From the NCBI RefSeq assembly GCF_017357385.1, contig NZ_CP071632.1, positions 1,989,501 to 2,053,500 of the forward strand: a DNA stretch of 64,000 nucleotides, written 5' to 3'. Below the pieces are notes generated by a model. It was not told where the DNA came from, made no database searches, and was given only the letters and a program-made list of their open reading frames with translations. This DNA is from Rhizobium sp. NZLR1. GTDB lineage: Bacteria; Pseudomonadota; Alphaproteobacteria; Rhizobiales; Rhizobiaceae. Of the stretch, positions 37,738 to 47,167 are shown piece by piece (the first letter of the stretch is position 1; every line of letters starts with the position of its first letter). A program made the translations under genes and the position numbers.

Positions 37738-38068
37738 GTGCCTGTTCTTGTGCGATGAAAACTGCGTACGGCGCGCCCACTCCACACGCTGTAGCGCAAG
37801 CGAACAGTGCTGCCGTCCGAATAAAGATGAGAGCCTTGAAGAATGCGATTGAGTTCGCACCCCGCCCCAACCGGGCAATTGGCAAGGCTCCGACAAGTTG
37901 CGCGGTTGTCATGGCCGCGAGCGCCGTTGCCCCAGTAGCGGGGTTCCCAGTGATCGAGAGTGCTGCCAATGCGAAGGCAATCGACGCTCCTGAGCGAGGT
38001 GCGCCGAACAAGCCGTAGGCGACCGCCCAGCGGATAGTCTGATGACTTTGTAGACCGCCCCAGTTCAT
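37738..38068 (-). pseudogene. MFS transporter remnant (N-terminal part)
   Basis: A minus-strand frame reads AVAYGLFGAPRSGASIAFAL, then ALSITGNPATGATALAAMT and LVGALPIARLGRGANSIAFF. This is the start of a 12-helix MFS protein with alternating hydrophobic helices and the RLGR loop. The frame breaks near 37740 and no further helices follow. It abuts the GAPDH remnant. Confidence 0.55.
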
Positions 38069-38251
38069 TTTCCGCCAATTCTGGCCGTATCGTCCGCAGA
38101 TAAACCTTGCCAAAGTATTTGCAGCACGCGTGGTGAGAAGCGCCTCGCGTCCAGTGACTTGGAAGCATAGGTGGTACTCACCATCAGGATGAGTTTACCG
38201 CAAACTTGCACCAAGCACACTATACTAAGGTATTGCCTCTGATCTCTGACG

Positions 38252-38407
38252 ATAGAAAAGCTCTTTGCCAAGATCAAGCACGGGCTGCGCAAGGCGCAGG
38301 CCCGAACCCGACAGGCTATCGACGACGCGCTGGCAGAAACCCTTCAAACCGTCTCGCCGAAAGAGTGCCAAAACTACTTCAAGGAAGCCGGATATGAACA
38401 GACCTAA
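38252..38407 (+). pseudogene. IS630-family transposase remnant (C-terminal end)
   Basis: About 51 codons reading IEKLFAKIKHGLRKAQARTR and ending SPKECQNYFKEAGYEQT then a stop. This is the C-terminal signature of IS630-type DDE transposases (KLK..LR.A ... EC.NYF..AGY). The catalytic part and both IS ends are gone. Confidence 0.7.
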
Positions 38408-38430
38408 AACAATCCCGCTCTAATGTGTCA

Positions 38431-38455
38431 AACGCGGCGCGGCTTGCCGCGCCGC
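38431..38455 (-). terminator. GC-rich hairpin after epoxide hydrolase gene
   Basis: An eight-pair stem CGGCGCGG / CCGCGCCG with a four-base loop lies about 10 bases beyond the stop of the minus-strand epoxide hydrolase gene. Only GTTT follows in that direction. Confidence 0.5.
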
Positions 38456-38463
38456 CGTGCGTT

Positions 38464-39762
38464 TTAAATATTTTCGCGGATCGGCTTGAACGCAGCTCGG
38501 AGTTCGGCTGTAAACAACTCCGGCTGCTCCCAGGCGGCGAAATGCCCGCCCTTCGCCGGGCGGCCGTAGTGGATGAGTTTCGGATAGGCCTTTTCGGCCC
38601 AGCTCTGCGGCGCCTGATAGATTTCATCCGGGAAGGCGCTGACGGCGACCGGGATTTTGATGCCGCGCGGATCGAAGAAGCCGCCGGCGGGGAAATGCGC
38701 GTTGTCCCAGTAGAGCCGAGCCGAGGAGATCGCCGTATTCGTCAACCAGTAGAGCGTGACGTTGTCGAGCACGTCGTCGGGCGTAAGGCCTTCCTTCTCG
38801 CCGCCGAAGGAACGAGCGATCATCCGGTAGCTGCGGATGTCGTGATCGAGCATCCAGGAGGCAAGTCCAATAGGCGAATCCACAATGCCGTAGAGCGTCT
38901 GCGGCCGATTGTTCATCTCGATCGCGTAGCCGAGCCCGTTCTTGTAGAAATCGTCGAGCTGCCCATAGGCCCGCTTCTCGTCGTCCGAGAGGCTCGCAGG
39001 CGCCGGCGCGCCCGATGACAGCAGCTTGGCGATATCGGCTGGCACGGTGGCCGCCATGTTGGTGTGGATGCCGATGAGGCCCGCTGGCTCCTGCACAGCC
39101 ATCAGCTCGGTGACCGCATTGCCCCAGTCGCCGCCCTGCGCGACGTACTTCGTATAGCCGAGGCGCTGCATCAGCACGGCCCAGGCCTTGGCGATGCGCG
39201 GCGGATTCCAGCCCGTCTCCCTGGGCTTAGCTGAGAAGCCGTAGCCCGGAAGGGAAGGAATGACGACATGAAAAGCGTCGGCTTCGGTGCCATCGAAGGC
39301 GGTAGGATCGGTAAGGGGCTTTATGATCTTCATCTGTTCGATGACCGATCCAGGCCAGCCATGGGTGATGATTATTGGCAGCGCATTTTCGTGCTTCGAC
39401 TTGACGTGAATGAAATGAATGTCGAGGCCGTCTATCTCCGTAAGGAACTGCGGAAGGGAATTAAGCCGAGCCTCGACCTTTCGCCAGTCGTGGGTCTTCC
39501 AATGGGCGGCGAGCTTCTTGATCGTGTCGAGCCTGACGCCCTGGCTGTCGTCTGTGACGTTTTCCTCGTCCGGCCAGCGGGTGGCGGCAACGCGTCGATG
39601 GAGATCGGCGAGTTGATCCTTGGACGCGGTAAACTTGAAGGGTCGGAGCTCGGATACCGTACCGGTCGCTGCGAACGCTTTGGGAAACACCCCGATTGCA
39701 CTGGCGGACGCCGCGACTGCAAGCAGTGTTCGACGGGTGACTTTTTGCTCTACTCGGGACAT
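38464..39762 (-). CDS. Epoxide hydrolase, Tat-exported
   Basis: About 432 residues. A twin-arginine signal (VTRRTLLAVAASASAIGVF ... AFA) is followed by the EHN epoxide hydrolase N-terminal domain (LRPFKFTASKDQLADLHRRV) and an alpha/beta hydrolase core. Catalytic residues: oxyanion segment THGWPGSVIE, nucleophile Asp in GGDWGNAV, and His in KGGHFAAWEQPELF. It probably opens an epoxide to a diol in the periplasm. AAGGAGG precedes the ATG. It is a paralogue of the gene at 49219. An inverted-repeat operator lies 65-100 bases upstream. Confidence 0.9.
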   Translation of the reverse strand: MSRVEQKVTRRTLLAVAASASAIGVFPKAFAATGTVSELRPFKFTASKDQLADLHRRVAATRWPDEENVTDDSQGVRLDTIKKLAAHWKTHDWRKVEARLNSLPQFLTEIDGLDIHFIHVKSKHENALPIIITHGWPGSVIEQMKIIKPLTDPTAFDGTEADAFHVVIPSLPGYGFSAKPRETGWNPPRIAKAWAVLMQRLGYTKYVAQGGDWGNAVTELMAVQEPAGLIGIHTNMAATVPADIAKLLSSGAPAPASLSDDEKRAYGQLDDFYKNGLGYAIEMNNRPQTLYGIVDSPIGLASWMLDHDIRSYRMIARSFGGEKEGLTPDDVLDNVTLYWLTNTAISSARLYWDNAHFPAGGFFDPRGIKIPVAVSAFPDEIYQAPQSWAEKAYPKLIHYGRPAKGGHFAAWEQPELFTAELRAAFKPIRENI

Positions 39763-39826
39763 GGCGTCCTCCTTGCTCGTGCGTTGTTTGACGAGGAGGA
39801 AATTCGCATCGAAGGAGTTCTGCAAC

Positions 39827-39863
39827 AATTGCACCAAGGTATGGCCGACACCTTTGTATCGGG
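39827..39863. promoter_or_regulatory. Island operator, copy 1 (before epoxide hydrolase 1)
   Basis: Half-site AATTGCACCAAGGTATGG meets an inverted half-site CCCGATACAAAGGTGTCGG read on the other strand. The core is GGTAT-N5-ACACC at 39838-39852. The same core with the same 5-base spacer occurs at 49126 and 58548. Confidence 0.55.
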
Positions 39864-39941
39864 TGGTTCCCCCGCCTGCTCGACTGTCGTGCGGAGGTGG
39901 ACCGGATCAGAGCTGCCGGAGCGGGGGGAGATTCCAGCTTT

Positions 39942-42900
39942 TCATTGCGAGGCTGCCGTGATGCTTGCCTCTTCGGCGGACGGTACGGAGAAGTGCATGG
40001 TAACGCCCGGCCCTTGGTTAGGCTCAGCCCAAAGGCGACCACCATGACTCTCGATGATGGAACGACAGACTGAAAGACCGATCCCCATCCCATTGTTCTT
40101 CGTCGTGTAGAACGCTTCGAAGATCCGCGTACCTCCGTCTGGGTCGAGACCAATTCCGTTGTCGCTGACCGCAACGCTTATCTGCCCATCACCGCCGAGC
40201 TCGGTTTGGATCTCGACCGATCTCAGCCGATCCTTCACGCCAGATACCGCGTCAATGGCGTTGCGAAGCAAGTTGTTGATCACTTGTTGAAGTTGGACTC
40301 GGTCGCCGTTGACGGGGGGAAGGGAGGTGGCGAAGTGCGTTCGAATAGCGACGCCGTTGCGTCGCTGATCACCTGCAGACAAGGCGACTACCTCACTCAC
40401 CGCGTCGTTTATATCGACGTCTTCGAATTCGATGTTGCGCTTACTGAATAACGCCCGCAGTCTGGCGATTACCTCGGTGGCACGATTGCCGTCCCTGATC
40501 GTGCGCCGCGCCGTCTCAAGGGCCGTTTCTATGTCGGGCGGTGTGGCTGCAAGCATCCGCAGACAGGTGTTCGCGTTCGTGATGATGCCTGACAGTGGCT
40601 GGTTCACCTCGTGCGCGATCGCCGCCGACATCTGGCCGAGGCTGAGGATGCTGGTCACTCGCGCAAGCTCTGTGCGCAACTGATCGCGCGCTTCCTCCGT
40701 CAAGCGCCTTTGTGTCACGTCTTGGATCGCTCCAAGGCATTCCCGATTTCCATTCCGGTGAATTATAACCTCGCCGATGACGCGAACGTACTTTATGTCG
40801 CCGTTGCGGGCGAGAACGCGGACCTCGTATTCCGAGTCCTGGTCGCCTTCGCGTACGGCGCCGATCTTCCCGGCAAAGAGCGCAACGTCGTCCGGGTGTA
40901 TCCGCTCCGTTATCCGGTCAAACGTCACGACTTCGTCTTTTTCGAATTCGAGGATTCGAAGCCATTCGTCGGACAAGATCAGCTCGTCGGTTTCGACATG
41001 CCAGGAGAACGTACCCGTCCTGATCAAGCGCTGGCCTGCAACGAGAAGGGCCTGACTTCTACGCAGTTCATCTTCGGCCTGCTTGCGATCGTCGATGTCA
41101 GTCAGTAGTCCATACCATCGGACGATCTTGCCCTCTGCGTCACGAAGTGGCTGTCCTCGCACCTGGAACCATCGGAACACGCCGTCGTGTCTTCGATAAC
41201 GGCTTTGGTAGTCGTAAGGATTGCCGCTCTTGAGTGCGCCCAGGAAGGTATCGATATTGACTTGCACGTCATCGGGGTGAGTTATGCCGTTCGTTGACCA
41301 GTCTTGCACCTCGTCGAGAGAGATTCCGAAATAGTCCAGTAGCTGTTGGTTGCTCCCGTCGAGCGTTCCATCAGGCTGCGAAAGTATGATCATGCCCGGA
41401 ACCATGTTGACGATATGGCGGAATTCCCTCTCGCTGTTAGCAAGCGCGACTTCGGCGTGCTTCCGGTCGTCGATATCATTCAGCAGGAAGTACCATCGTA
41501 CAACGAGGCCCTCGTGGTCGCGCACGGGAGTTCCCCGCACCTGGAACCAACGATAGACGCCGTCGTGCCGACGGAGCCTTTCCACTACCTCGTACGATTG
41601 ACCAGCGGCGACTGCCTCGGCGAATCTAGCCACGCCCCGGTCACGATCGTCAGGATGAATGATATCGTTGGTCTTCCACTTTTGATGCTCGTTGAAGTCA
41701 TAGCCGAAATATCGCAAGGACTGATCGTTTACGCTCTCCACAGCCCCGTCGGGCCGGAGCACAATGATGAGGCCTGGGATCGAGTTTACGATCAATTGCA
41801 GCTCGATCTCGCGCTCGCGCAACGCCTCCGCCGCCCTGCGCCGATCATCGATATCAGTCAGCAGACCATACCAGCGGACGATCCCGCCATTATTGTCTTT
41901 GACCGGGTGGCCGCGGACCTGGAACCAGCGAAATTCGCCATCATGGCGACGGAAGCGCGTCTCGAAGTCATACGGCTCTCCCGTTTTGAGCGACGCCGTA
42001 AATGTCTCGACACAGTGCTGCAGGTCGTCGGGGTGCGTGATACCATTGGTCGCCCAGTTCACAACCTCCTCAAGGGGCAGTTGGAAGTAGTCGAGAAGCT
42101 GTTGATTTGCGCCGTTCAACTGACCTTCGGGCGTAAAGAGCGCGACCATTCCTGCGATAGTGCCGACAATCAAGCGAGACTCGCGTTCACTGTTTGCGAG
42201 AGCTACCTCGGCCCGTTTTCGGTCATCGATGTCGATCAGCAGATGCAGCCACCGCTGGATCGCACCAGACCTGTCCCGCAGCGGTAGACCCAGTACGTTA
42301 TGCCACCGATAAATTCCGTCGGCGCGAAGATGGCGGCTCTCAACGTTGTAAGACGTGCCCGCCATGTGAGCGGCGATCTGGGCTTCGATGGTTTCCTTCA
42401 AGTCATCCGGGTGCACGACCTCCGAAGCCTTCCAGTCCTTTAGATCCGAGAGGCTTAGCCCAAAATAGGAGAGGGTCAGTTGGTTGAGGCCTTCGACTTC
42501 CCCAGTCGGTGTTGTCACGGCCACGGGTAACGGGATGCTATCGACGACGAGCTGGAAATCGAGTGCGGCCTGCGACCTTTCCCGTTTTTGAACGACGGGT
42601 TCAATATTGGTCGCGACCGCGCACCAATTCAATACGCCGTGGGGAGCGTCTTCCAAAGGGGCCCACTGGATGAGGAAATGGTGAAATTCGCCTGCGGCGT
42701 GCCGAAGCCGCGCTTCGATCGTTCCCTGTGTCTCTGCGTGTCTAACGCTCTGCAGATGGGCGGTGACCGCGCCAACGTCGGCCGGGTGCACAGCATCCTC
42801 CCAGCGCCAAGACTCTCCGGACGCCGGTCGCAGCCCCGTGAACTCTACCCAGCTTCGGTTGACGAAATCGACTTGGCCATCCTCCAGCATGGTCCATGCC

Positions 42901-42944
42901 ATGCCCGGCAGCGCATCGAAGAATTGAAAGACGTTTATCCCCAT
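39942..42944 (-). CDS. Soluble multi-PAS sensor histidine kinase (six PAS domains)
   Basis: About 1000 residues with no membrane segment. Six PAS modules of about 125 residues fill the first 750 residues; modules 2-5 end in IDIDDRKRAE-type linkers and have HPDD motifs. The kinase part has the phospho-acceptor His in AHEVNQPLSG (about residue 776), NLLRNAIDA, DNGIGLDPDG and GMGIGLSVCRS. The kinase is FixL-like in class. The stimulus could be redox, gas or an aromatic ligand. I chose ATG 42944; a GTG at 42962 is possible. It is 114 bases after the single-domain regulator. Confidence 0.9.
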   Translation of the reverse strand: MGINVFQFFDALPGMAWTMLEDGQVDFVNRSWVEFTGLRPASGESWRWEDAVHPADVGAVTAHLQSVRHAETQGTIEARLRHAAGEFHHFLIQWAPLEDAPHGVLNWCAVATNIEPVVQKRERSQAALDFQLVVDSIPLPVAVTTPTGEVEGLNQLTLSYFGLSLSDLKDWKASEVVHPDDLKETIEAQIAAHMAGTSYNVESRHLRADGIYRWHNVLGLPLRDRSGAIQRWLHLLIDIDDRKRAEVALANSERESRLIVGTIAGMVALFTPEGQLNGANQQLLDYFQLPLEEVVNWATNGITHPDDLQHCVETFTASLKTGEPYDFETRFRRHDGEFRWFQVRGHPVKDNNGGIVRWYGLLTDIDDRRRAAEALREREIELQLIVNSIPGLIIVLRPDGAVESVNDQSLRYFGYDFNEHQKWKTNDIIHPDDRDRGVARFAEAVAAGQSYEVVERLRRHDGVYRWFQVRGTPVRDHEGLVVRWYFLLNDIDDRKHAEVALANSEREFRHIVNMVPGMIILSQPDGTLDGSNQQLLDYFGISLDEVQDWSTNGITHPDDVQVNIDTFLGALKSGNPYDYQSRYRRHDGVFRWFQVRGQPLRDAEGKIVRWYGLLTDIDDRKQAEDELRRSQALLVAGQRLIRTGTFSWHVETDELILSDEWLRILEFEKDEVVTFDRITERIHPDDVALFAGKIGAVREGDQDSEYEVRVLARNGDIKYVRVIGEVIIHRNGNRECLGAIQDVTQRRLTEEARDQLRTELARVTSILSLGQMSAAIAHEVNQPLSGIITNANTCLRMLAATPPDIETALETARRTIRDGNRATEVIARLRALFSKRNIEFEDVDINDAVSEVVALSAGDQRRNGVAIRTHFATSLPPVNGDRVQLQQVINNLLRNAIDAVSGVKDRLRSVEIQTELGGDGQISVAVSDNGIGLDPDGGTRIFEAFYTTKNNGMGIGLSVCRSIIESHGGRLWAEPNQGPGVTMHFSVPSAEEASITAASQ

Positions 42945-43075
42945 CGCCCACTCAAAGCCCACTTTCCGGGCGAGAGCCTACAATATCGATCCGTTGACGG
43001 CTACTGCGCGGCAATAGACACTTTAGTACCTACGCCTATGTCGGATTGCAGGCATTCCAGGTCCGCCACCCTCGA

Positions 43076-43450
43076 TCAGTCTAACAACGATGCGAGGCGC
43101 AATGCATCCTGAAGTTCGTCGGCACTGAAGGGCTTGAACAGACAGTCCGAGGCACCTTCGCGTATCAACCTCGCCCGCACGTCCTCATCCCTGATCGCCG
43201 TTATGAAAATGATAGAAATCCTTTGGCCTCTCCGACCGAGTTCCTGCTGAAGCTCCGGCCCGGTCATGCCAGGCATTGCCACGTCGAGGATCATGCCGTC
43301 GCTGGTTTGTGGCGACTTAGAATTCAAAAAAGCCTCAGCGGACGCAAAAGCTTCCACAGACAGACCGAACGAGCGGAGGAGATCCGGTAGGGCTTCGCGG
43401 ACGGATTCGTCGTCGTCGACGACCGAGACATGTTTCTTGCTGGTAGTCAT
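43076..43450 (-). CDS. Single-domain response regulator (CheY/FixJ-type receiver)
   Basis: A 124-residue receiver only. The acidic pair is in VSVVDDDESV, the phospho-acceptor Asp in GMILDVAMPGMTG, the switch Thr in IFITAIRDED and the Lys in CLFKPFSADEL. There is no output domain, so it may act as a phosphate relay or sink between the two kinases or control by protein contact. Its ATG overlaps the stop of the upstream kinase gene by 4 bases. Confidence 0.92.
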   Translation of the reverse strand: MTTSKKHVSVVDDDESVREALPDLLRSFGLSVEAFASAEAFLNSKSPQTSDGMILDVAMPGMTGPELQQELGRRGQRISIIFITAIRDEDVRARLIREGASDCLFKPFSADELQDALRLASLLD

Positions 43451-46107
43451 AAATTCCTCCGCATATCACTTGCCGTCGGTACCGCCGACCGACCGATACT
43501 TTCCCCGTCGCCGCTCGGAGATGTCGGGAGCGAAAATCCTACGGTAGCACCATGGTCAGCGTTTGGTGCAGCCCACAGCCGGCCTTGATGGTTCTCTATA
43601 ATCGAACGACTGACAGAGAGGCCGATTCCCATGCCGTCTGGCTTCGTCGTGTAAAAAGCGTCGTAAATTCGGTCCACCCCCTGGGGGGCAAAGCCTACGC
43701 CGGTATCCTCGATGTAGAGCCGGATTTCTCGAAGGCCTCCCTCTGTCCTCAAACGAATTCGTCGCGGCCGATCTCCCGCGGCCGGCATCGCCTCGATCGA
43801 ATTTCGAAGCAGGTTCATGATAACTTGCTGAAGCTGCACGCGAGCGCCGGTCACGCGCGGCAAATCGTTTGCGAAGTCGGCCGTCAATGACGTTTTCGCA
43901 TGCTGCAGATCGCTCGATATCAGTGCGATGACTTCCTCGGCAATCTCATTGATGTCGACTGCCTCGAGGTGCGGCGGTTTGCGGCTAAACAATTCCCAAA
44001 GACGGGCGATCACGTCGGCAGCGCGGTTGGCGTCGCGGATCGTTCGCCGGGCCGTGTCCTTCGCGATATCGAGATTTGGAGGATTCGAAGCCAGAACTCG
44101 CAGACAAGTCTCCGCATTGGTCACCATGCCAGCTAGCGGTTGATTCACCTCGTGAGCAATTGACGCGGTCAACACGCCGAGGCTCGTAACGCGAGTTACG
44201 TAGGACAGTTCTGATCGCGCCCGATTGAGCGCATCTTCCGCCTTCCGGCTCTCGGTGACGTCCTGCACGGCGCCGATCAATTCCTGATCCCCATCCCTGT
44301 TCCGCTCACTATGCGCAAGCACCCGTACGTATTTTGGCGATTGGCTCGGCGTTATCAGGGTTATGTCGTAGTCGAAGTCGCCGGCCCCTCTGTTGGCTTG
44401 ATCGATAACCTGCTCCACCGTAGCTAGACTATCGGGATCCAGACGGGACAGGACGATGTCGAGCGTCACCGGCGTCGTCGGATCGACTTCGAAGATACGA
44501 TAGGTTTCCGCCGACCAGGTGACTTCGCTTGTGCCGAGATTGAGCAGGAAACTCCCCGTCTTGCTGAGGCGTTGAGCGTCCGCGAGGAAAGCCTCGCTTC
44601 TGCGAAGCTTCTCCTCGGCTCGCTTTCGGTCGTCGATATCCGTCAATAGTCCATACCAACGGATGATCTTGCCTTCGGCGTCGCGAAGGGGAAGCCCTCG
44701 AAGCTGGAACCATCTCCAGGTGCCGTCGTGCCGCAGAAAGCGGGTTTCGTAGTCGTATGGTTCTCCCGTGGCGATTGAACCCATGAAGCTATCGATGCAG
44801 GTCTGCAGATCGTCCGGGTGCGTGATGCCGTTGCTCGACCAGTCGTTCAACTCTGAGAGCGGACGCTCGAAATAGTCGAGGATCTGCTGATTGCCATCGA
44901 TCAACTGGGCATCCGGCGAGAAGATCGCGATCATGCCCGCGATGCCGTCGACGATCAAACGGGACTCACGCTCCCGTTCGGCCAGTGCTCGTTCCGCGCG
45001 CTTCCGGTCTTCGATATCGATGTGGGTTCCATACCACTTTACGACCGTACCGTCGTCTCCGAGAAGCGGCGTTGCGCGAAAGAGAAACCACCGGGATGCG
45101 CCATCGCTTCCACGCATTCGCGCTTCGAAATCAGCAGGTCGGCCCGATATCAGTGACGCGTTCCAAAACTTTGCGAGATCGCTGGCGTCCTCCGGATGAA
45201 TGACGGATTCCCAACCGGAGCCTTCGGCTTGTTCGGCATTCATTCCTGCATATTCAAGCCATCTATCGTTCACGAAGTCGCAGTAGCCATCGGGGCGGCA
45301 CGTCCATACGGTGACTGGCATCGCGTTAACGATGTTGCGAAATGCCAGTTCGTTGAACCGCAGCGCTTCCTCGGCTTTCCGCCGATCATCGATATCGATA
45401 TGAAGCGCGTACCAACGTGCGACGGCGCCGCTTTCATCCGCGAGGGGACAACCGACAATCCTGAACCATCGATATTCGCCGTCGGCGCGCCGGAGCCGTA
45501 CCTCGGCCTCGTAGGCGGTGCCTTTATCGACCGCCCGTTGAATGGCTTTGGTTAACCCCTGCATGTCATCGGGATGGACGACATCACTTCGACCCCAGGA
45601 ACGTAGTTCATCAAGCGACCGACCATAGTATTGCAGGAGGTGGCCGTTGATCGCCTCGACGTTTCCGTTCGAATCGAGAACTCCTATGCCGGCCGGAATA
45701 CTTTCCAAGATAGTCTGATTTTCCGATGCCTTCGCGGCGGCGCCGTGTCGCATCTCTGGTCGCGATGCGATGTCCGCCCCCTCGGTCGCCAAGCCGTACC
45801 ACCTCTCCACCCGGTCGTTGTCGATCAATGGCTTGCAGCGGACATGCAATTCCTGCAACGCGGCGGTGGGGTGACTTATTGGCAATGTGATTTCGAAAGG
45901 CTCGCGTCCGGACAGCAGCGCGTACCACTGCTGTCTCGTGTTCCGCAAGTCTGCGGGAGAGGCGGCTAGTGGCCAAACCGTCACCGCTTCGCCAAGCCCG
46001 AGGAAATCAACCAAATTGGCGTTCATGAAATCGATGCTGCCGTCCGGGAGGGCGGTAAAAGCCATTCCTGGCAACGCTTCCAGAACCCGAACGAGTTCCA
46101 CGCTCAT
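43447..46107 (-). CDS. Soluble multi-PAS sensor histidine kinase (five PAS domains)
   Basis: An 886-residue cytosolic kinase. Five PAS modules cover residues about 1-640. The kinase core has the His in AHEVNQPLAG (about residue 650), NLLRNSIEAM, EDTGVGFAPQG and GMGIGLSVSRS. It is a close relative of the downstream kinase over the whole length; its fourth PAS is nearer to PAS 5 of that kinase than to its own neighbours. AAAGGA lies before the ATG. It leads an operon with the receiver and the second kinase. Confidence 0.92.
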   Translation of the reverse strand: MSVELVRVLEALPGMAFTALPDGSIDFMNANLVDFLGLGEAVTVWPLAASPADLRNTRQQWYALLSGREPFEITLPISHPTAALQELHVRCKPLIDNDRVERWYGLATEGADIASRPEMRHGAAAKASENQTILESIPAGIGVLDSNGNVEAINGHLLQYYGRSLDELRSWGRSDVVHPDDMQGLTKAIQRAVDKGTAYEAEVRLRRADGEYRWFRIVGCPLADESGAVARWYALHIDIDDRRKAEEALRFNELAFRNIVNAMPVTVWTCRPDGYCDFVNDRWLEYAGMNAEQAEGSGWESVIHPEDASDLAKFWNASLISGRPADFEARMRGSDGASRWFLFRATPLLGDDGTVVKWYGTHIDIEDRKRAERALAERERESRLIVDGIAGMIAIFSPDAQLIDGNQQILDYFERPLSELNDWSSNGITHPDDLQTCIDSFMGSIATGEPYDYETRFLRHDGTWRWFQLRGLPLRDAEGKIIRWYGLLTDIDDRKRAEEKLRRSEAFLADAQRLSKTGSFLLNLGTSEVTWSAETYRIFEVDPTTPVTLDIVLSRLDPDSLATVEQVIDQANRGAGDFDYDITLITPSQSPKYVRVLAHSERNRDGDQELIGAVQDVTESRKAEDALNRARSELSYVTRVTSLGVLTASIAHEVNQPLAGMVTNAETCLRVLASNPPNLDIAKDTARRTIRDANRAADVIARLWELFSRKPPHLEAVDINEIAEEVIALISSDLQHAKTSLTADFANDLPRVTGARVQLQQVIMNLLRNSIEAMPAAGDRPRRIRLRTEGGLREIRLYIEDTGVGFAPQGVDRIYDAFYTTKPDGMGIGLSVSRSIIENHQGRLWAAPNADHGATVGFSLPTSPSGDGESIGRSAVPTASDMRRNL

Positions 46108-46167
46108 ATCTATCCTTTTCGCGGGATTGCACCCTCAGGATACCGTGCGTTTTAATCAACCTGCCGT

Positions 46168-46187
46168 ATATTATCCTATGGTATCGG
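46168..46187. promoter_or_regulatory. Island operator, copy 2 (before kinase operon)
   Basis: ATATTATCCTATGGTATCGG lies 61-80 bases upstream of the five-PAS kinase start. It matches the island half-site ATTGTACCAAGGTRTCGG at most positions, but no clear inverted partner follows. Confidence 0.4.
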
Positions 46188-46247
46188 TTGTGCCGTTATC
46201 GCCGGGTTCTACCAAGTTGTGCCGCGCGCCGATCGAGGCTTTACGCT

Positions 46248-46919
46248 TCAGTGAATTTCGGGTGGCTCCTCCAGCCGAAGGCGCGCGGCCATGTTCACGA
46301 GGTCGGGAAGAGTTCGGGCGCACATCTTCCGCATGACTTGGCCGCGATGCGCCTTGACGGTGATCTCGCTGATATCCAACTCGTATGCCACTTGCTTGTT
46401 GAGAAGCCCTTTGACCACGCGCACCATGACCTCTCGTTCGCGCTTGGTAAGCGCCTCGTAACACCCTTGCAGCGCAAGCAGGTTGCTATCGTCACGCAAC
46501 ATGGCCGCGCTCTGTTCCAACGCCGAGCTCACGGCCTCCAGGAACGCAACCGTCTCGATCGGTTTGGTAAGGAAATCCAACGCGCCTCCTTTGAGAGCTT
46601 TCACGGTCGTCGGGACGTCGCCGAAACCGGACACGAATATGATCGGCATCCTGCTCCGGCTTATCGTAATCATGCTCTGGAGATCGAGGCCGTTCAGTCC
46701 TGGCATATTCACGTCAAGAACCAGGCAGCAGGGAGAGGCCAGAACCGGTGCTTCGAGAAAACTATGCGCGGAGTCGAAAAGCAGGGGTCGCCACCCGGCG
46801 GAGCCAATCAGCAGCTCCAGCGATTCTCGCACTGAGATGTCGTCATCAACGACGAAGACTGTCGGTCGATCCTGATCGCCTAGGTTCGAAGTCGTCACCG
46901 TGGAGGTCATCCGGTACAT
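46248..46919 (-). CDS. FixJ-like response regulator (receiver plus LuxR HTH)
   Basis: About 223 residues. The receiver has VFVVDDDISVRESLELL, the Asp in LVLDVNMPGLNGLDL and the Lys in DFLTKPIETV. The C-terminal LuxR domain has LTKREREVMVRVVKGLLNKQ and DISEITVKAHRGQVMRKM. GGGAG lies five bases before the ATG at 46919; an extension to 47054 is unsupported. It lies just upstream of the kinase operon on the same strand and is the likely output partner of the kinases. Confidence 0.9.
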   Translation of the reverse strand: MYRMTSTVTTSNLGDQDRPTVFVVDDDISVRESLELLIGSAGWRPLLFDSAHSFLEAPVLASPCCLVLDVNMPGLNGLDLQSMITISRSRMPIIFVSGFGDVPTTVKALKGGALDFLTKPIETVAFLEAVSSALEQSAAMLRDDSNLLALQGCYEALTKREREVMVRVVKGLLNKQVAYELDISEITVKAHRGQVMRKMCARTLPDLVNMAARLRLEEPPEIH

Positions 46920-47050
46920 GTGCTCTCCCAAAGAGCTGTCCAGGTCGTCGCCAACTTCCCGAAAAATGGTATCACAAAATGTGCGCTTGGCGACAAAATC
47001 ATCAGTTCGCTTAGCAAGCCTGGACAGAATGATCGGTCCAGCGGGGAAGT

Positions 47051-47070
47051 CCATTGTACGATGGTATCGG
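47051..47070. promoter_or_regulatory. Island operator, copy 3 (lysR / fixJ-like intergenic)
   Basis: CCATTGTACGATGGTATCGG lies about 100 bases before the lysR ATG and about 130 before the divergent FixJ-like gene. It is one of the closest matches to the island consensus and may serve LysR autoregulation. Confidence 0.5.
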
Positions 47071-47167
47071 GCCTTAAGGGTCGCGCGTCACCTGCTTGTT
47101 GGGTAGAAGGCCCGTGACCGGCAACTTCGCGCGGCTCGCCGGCGCCTAAAGCGGTCAGGAGCAGATA

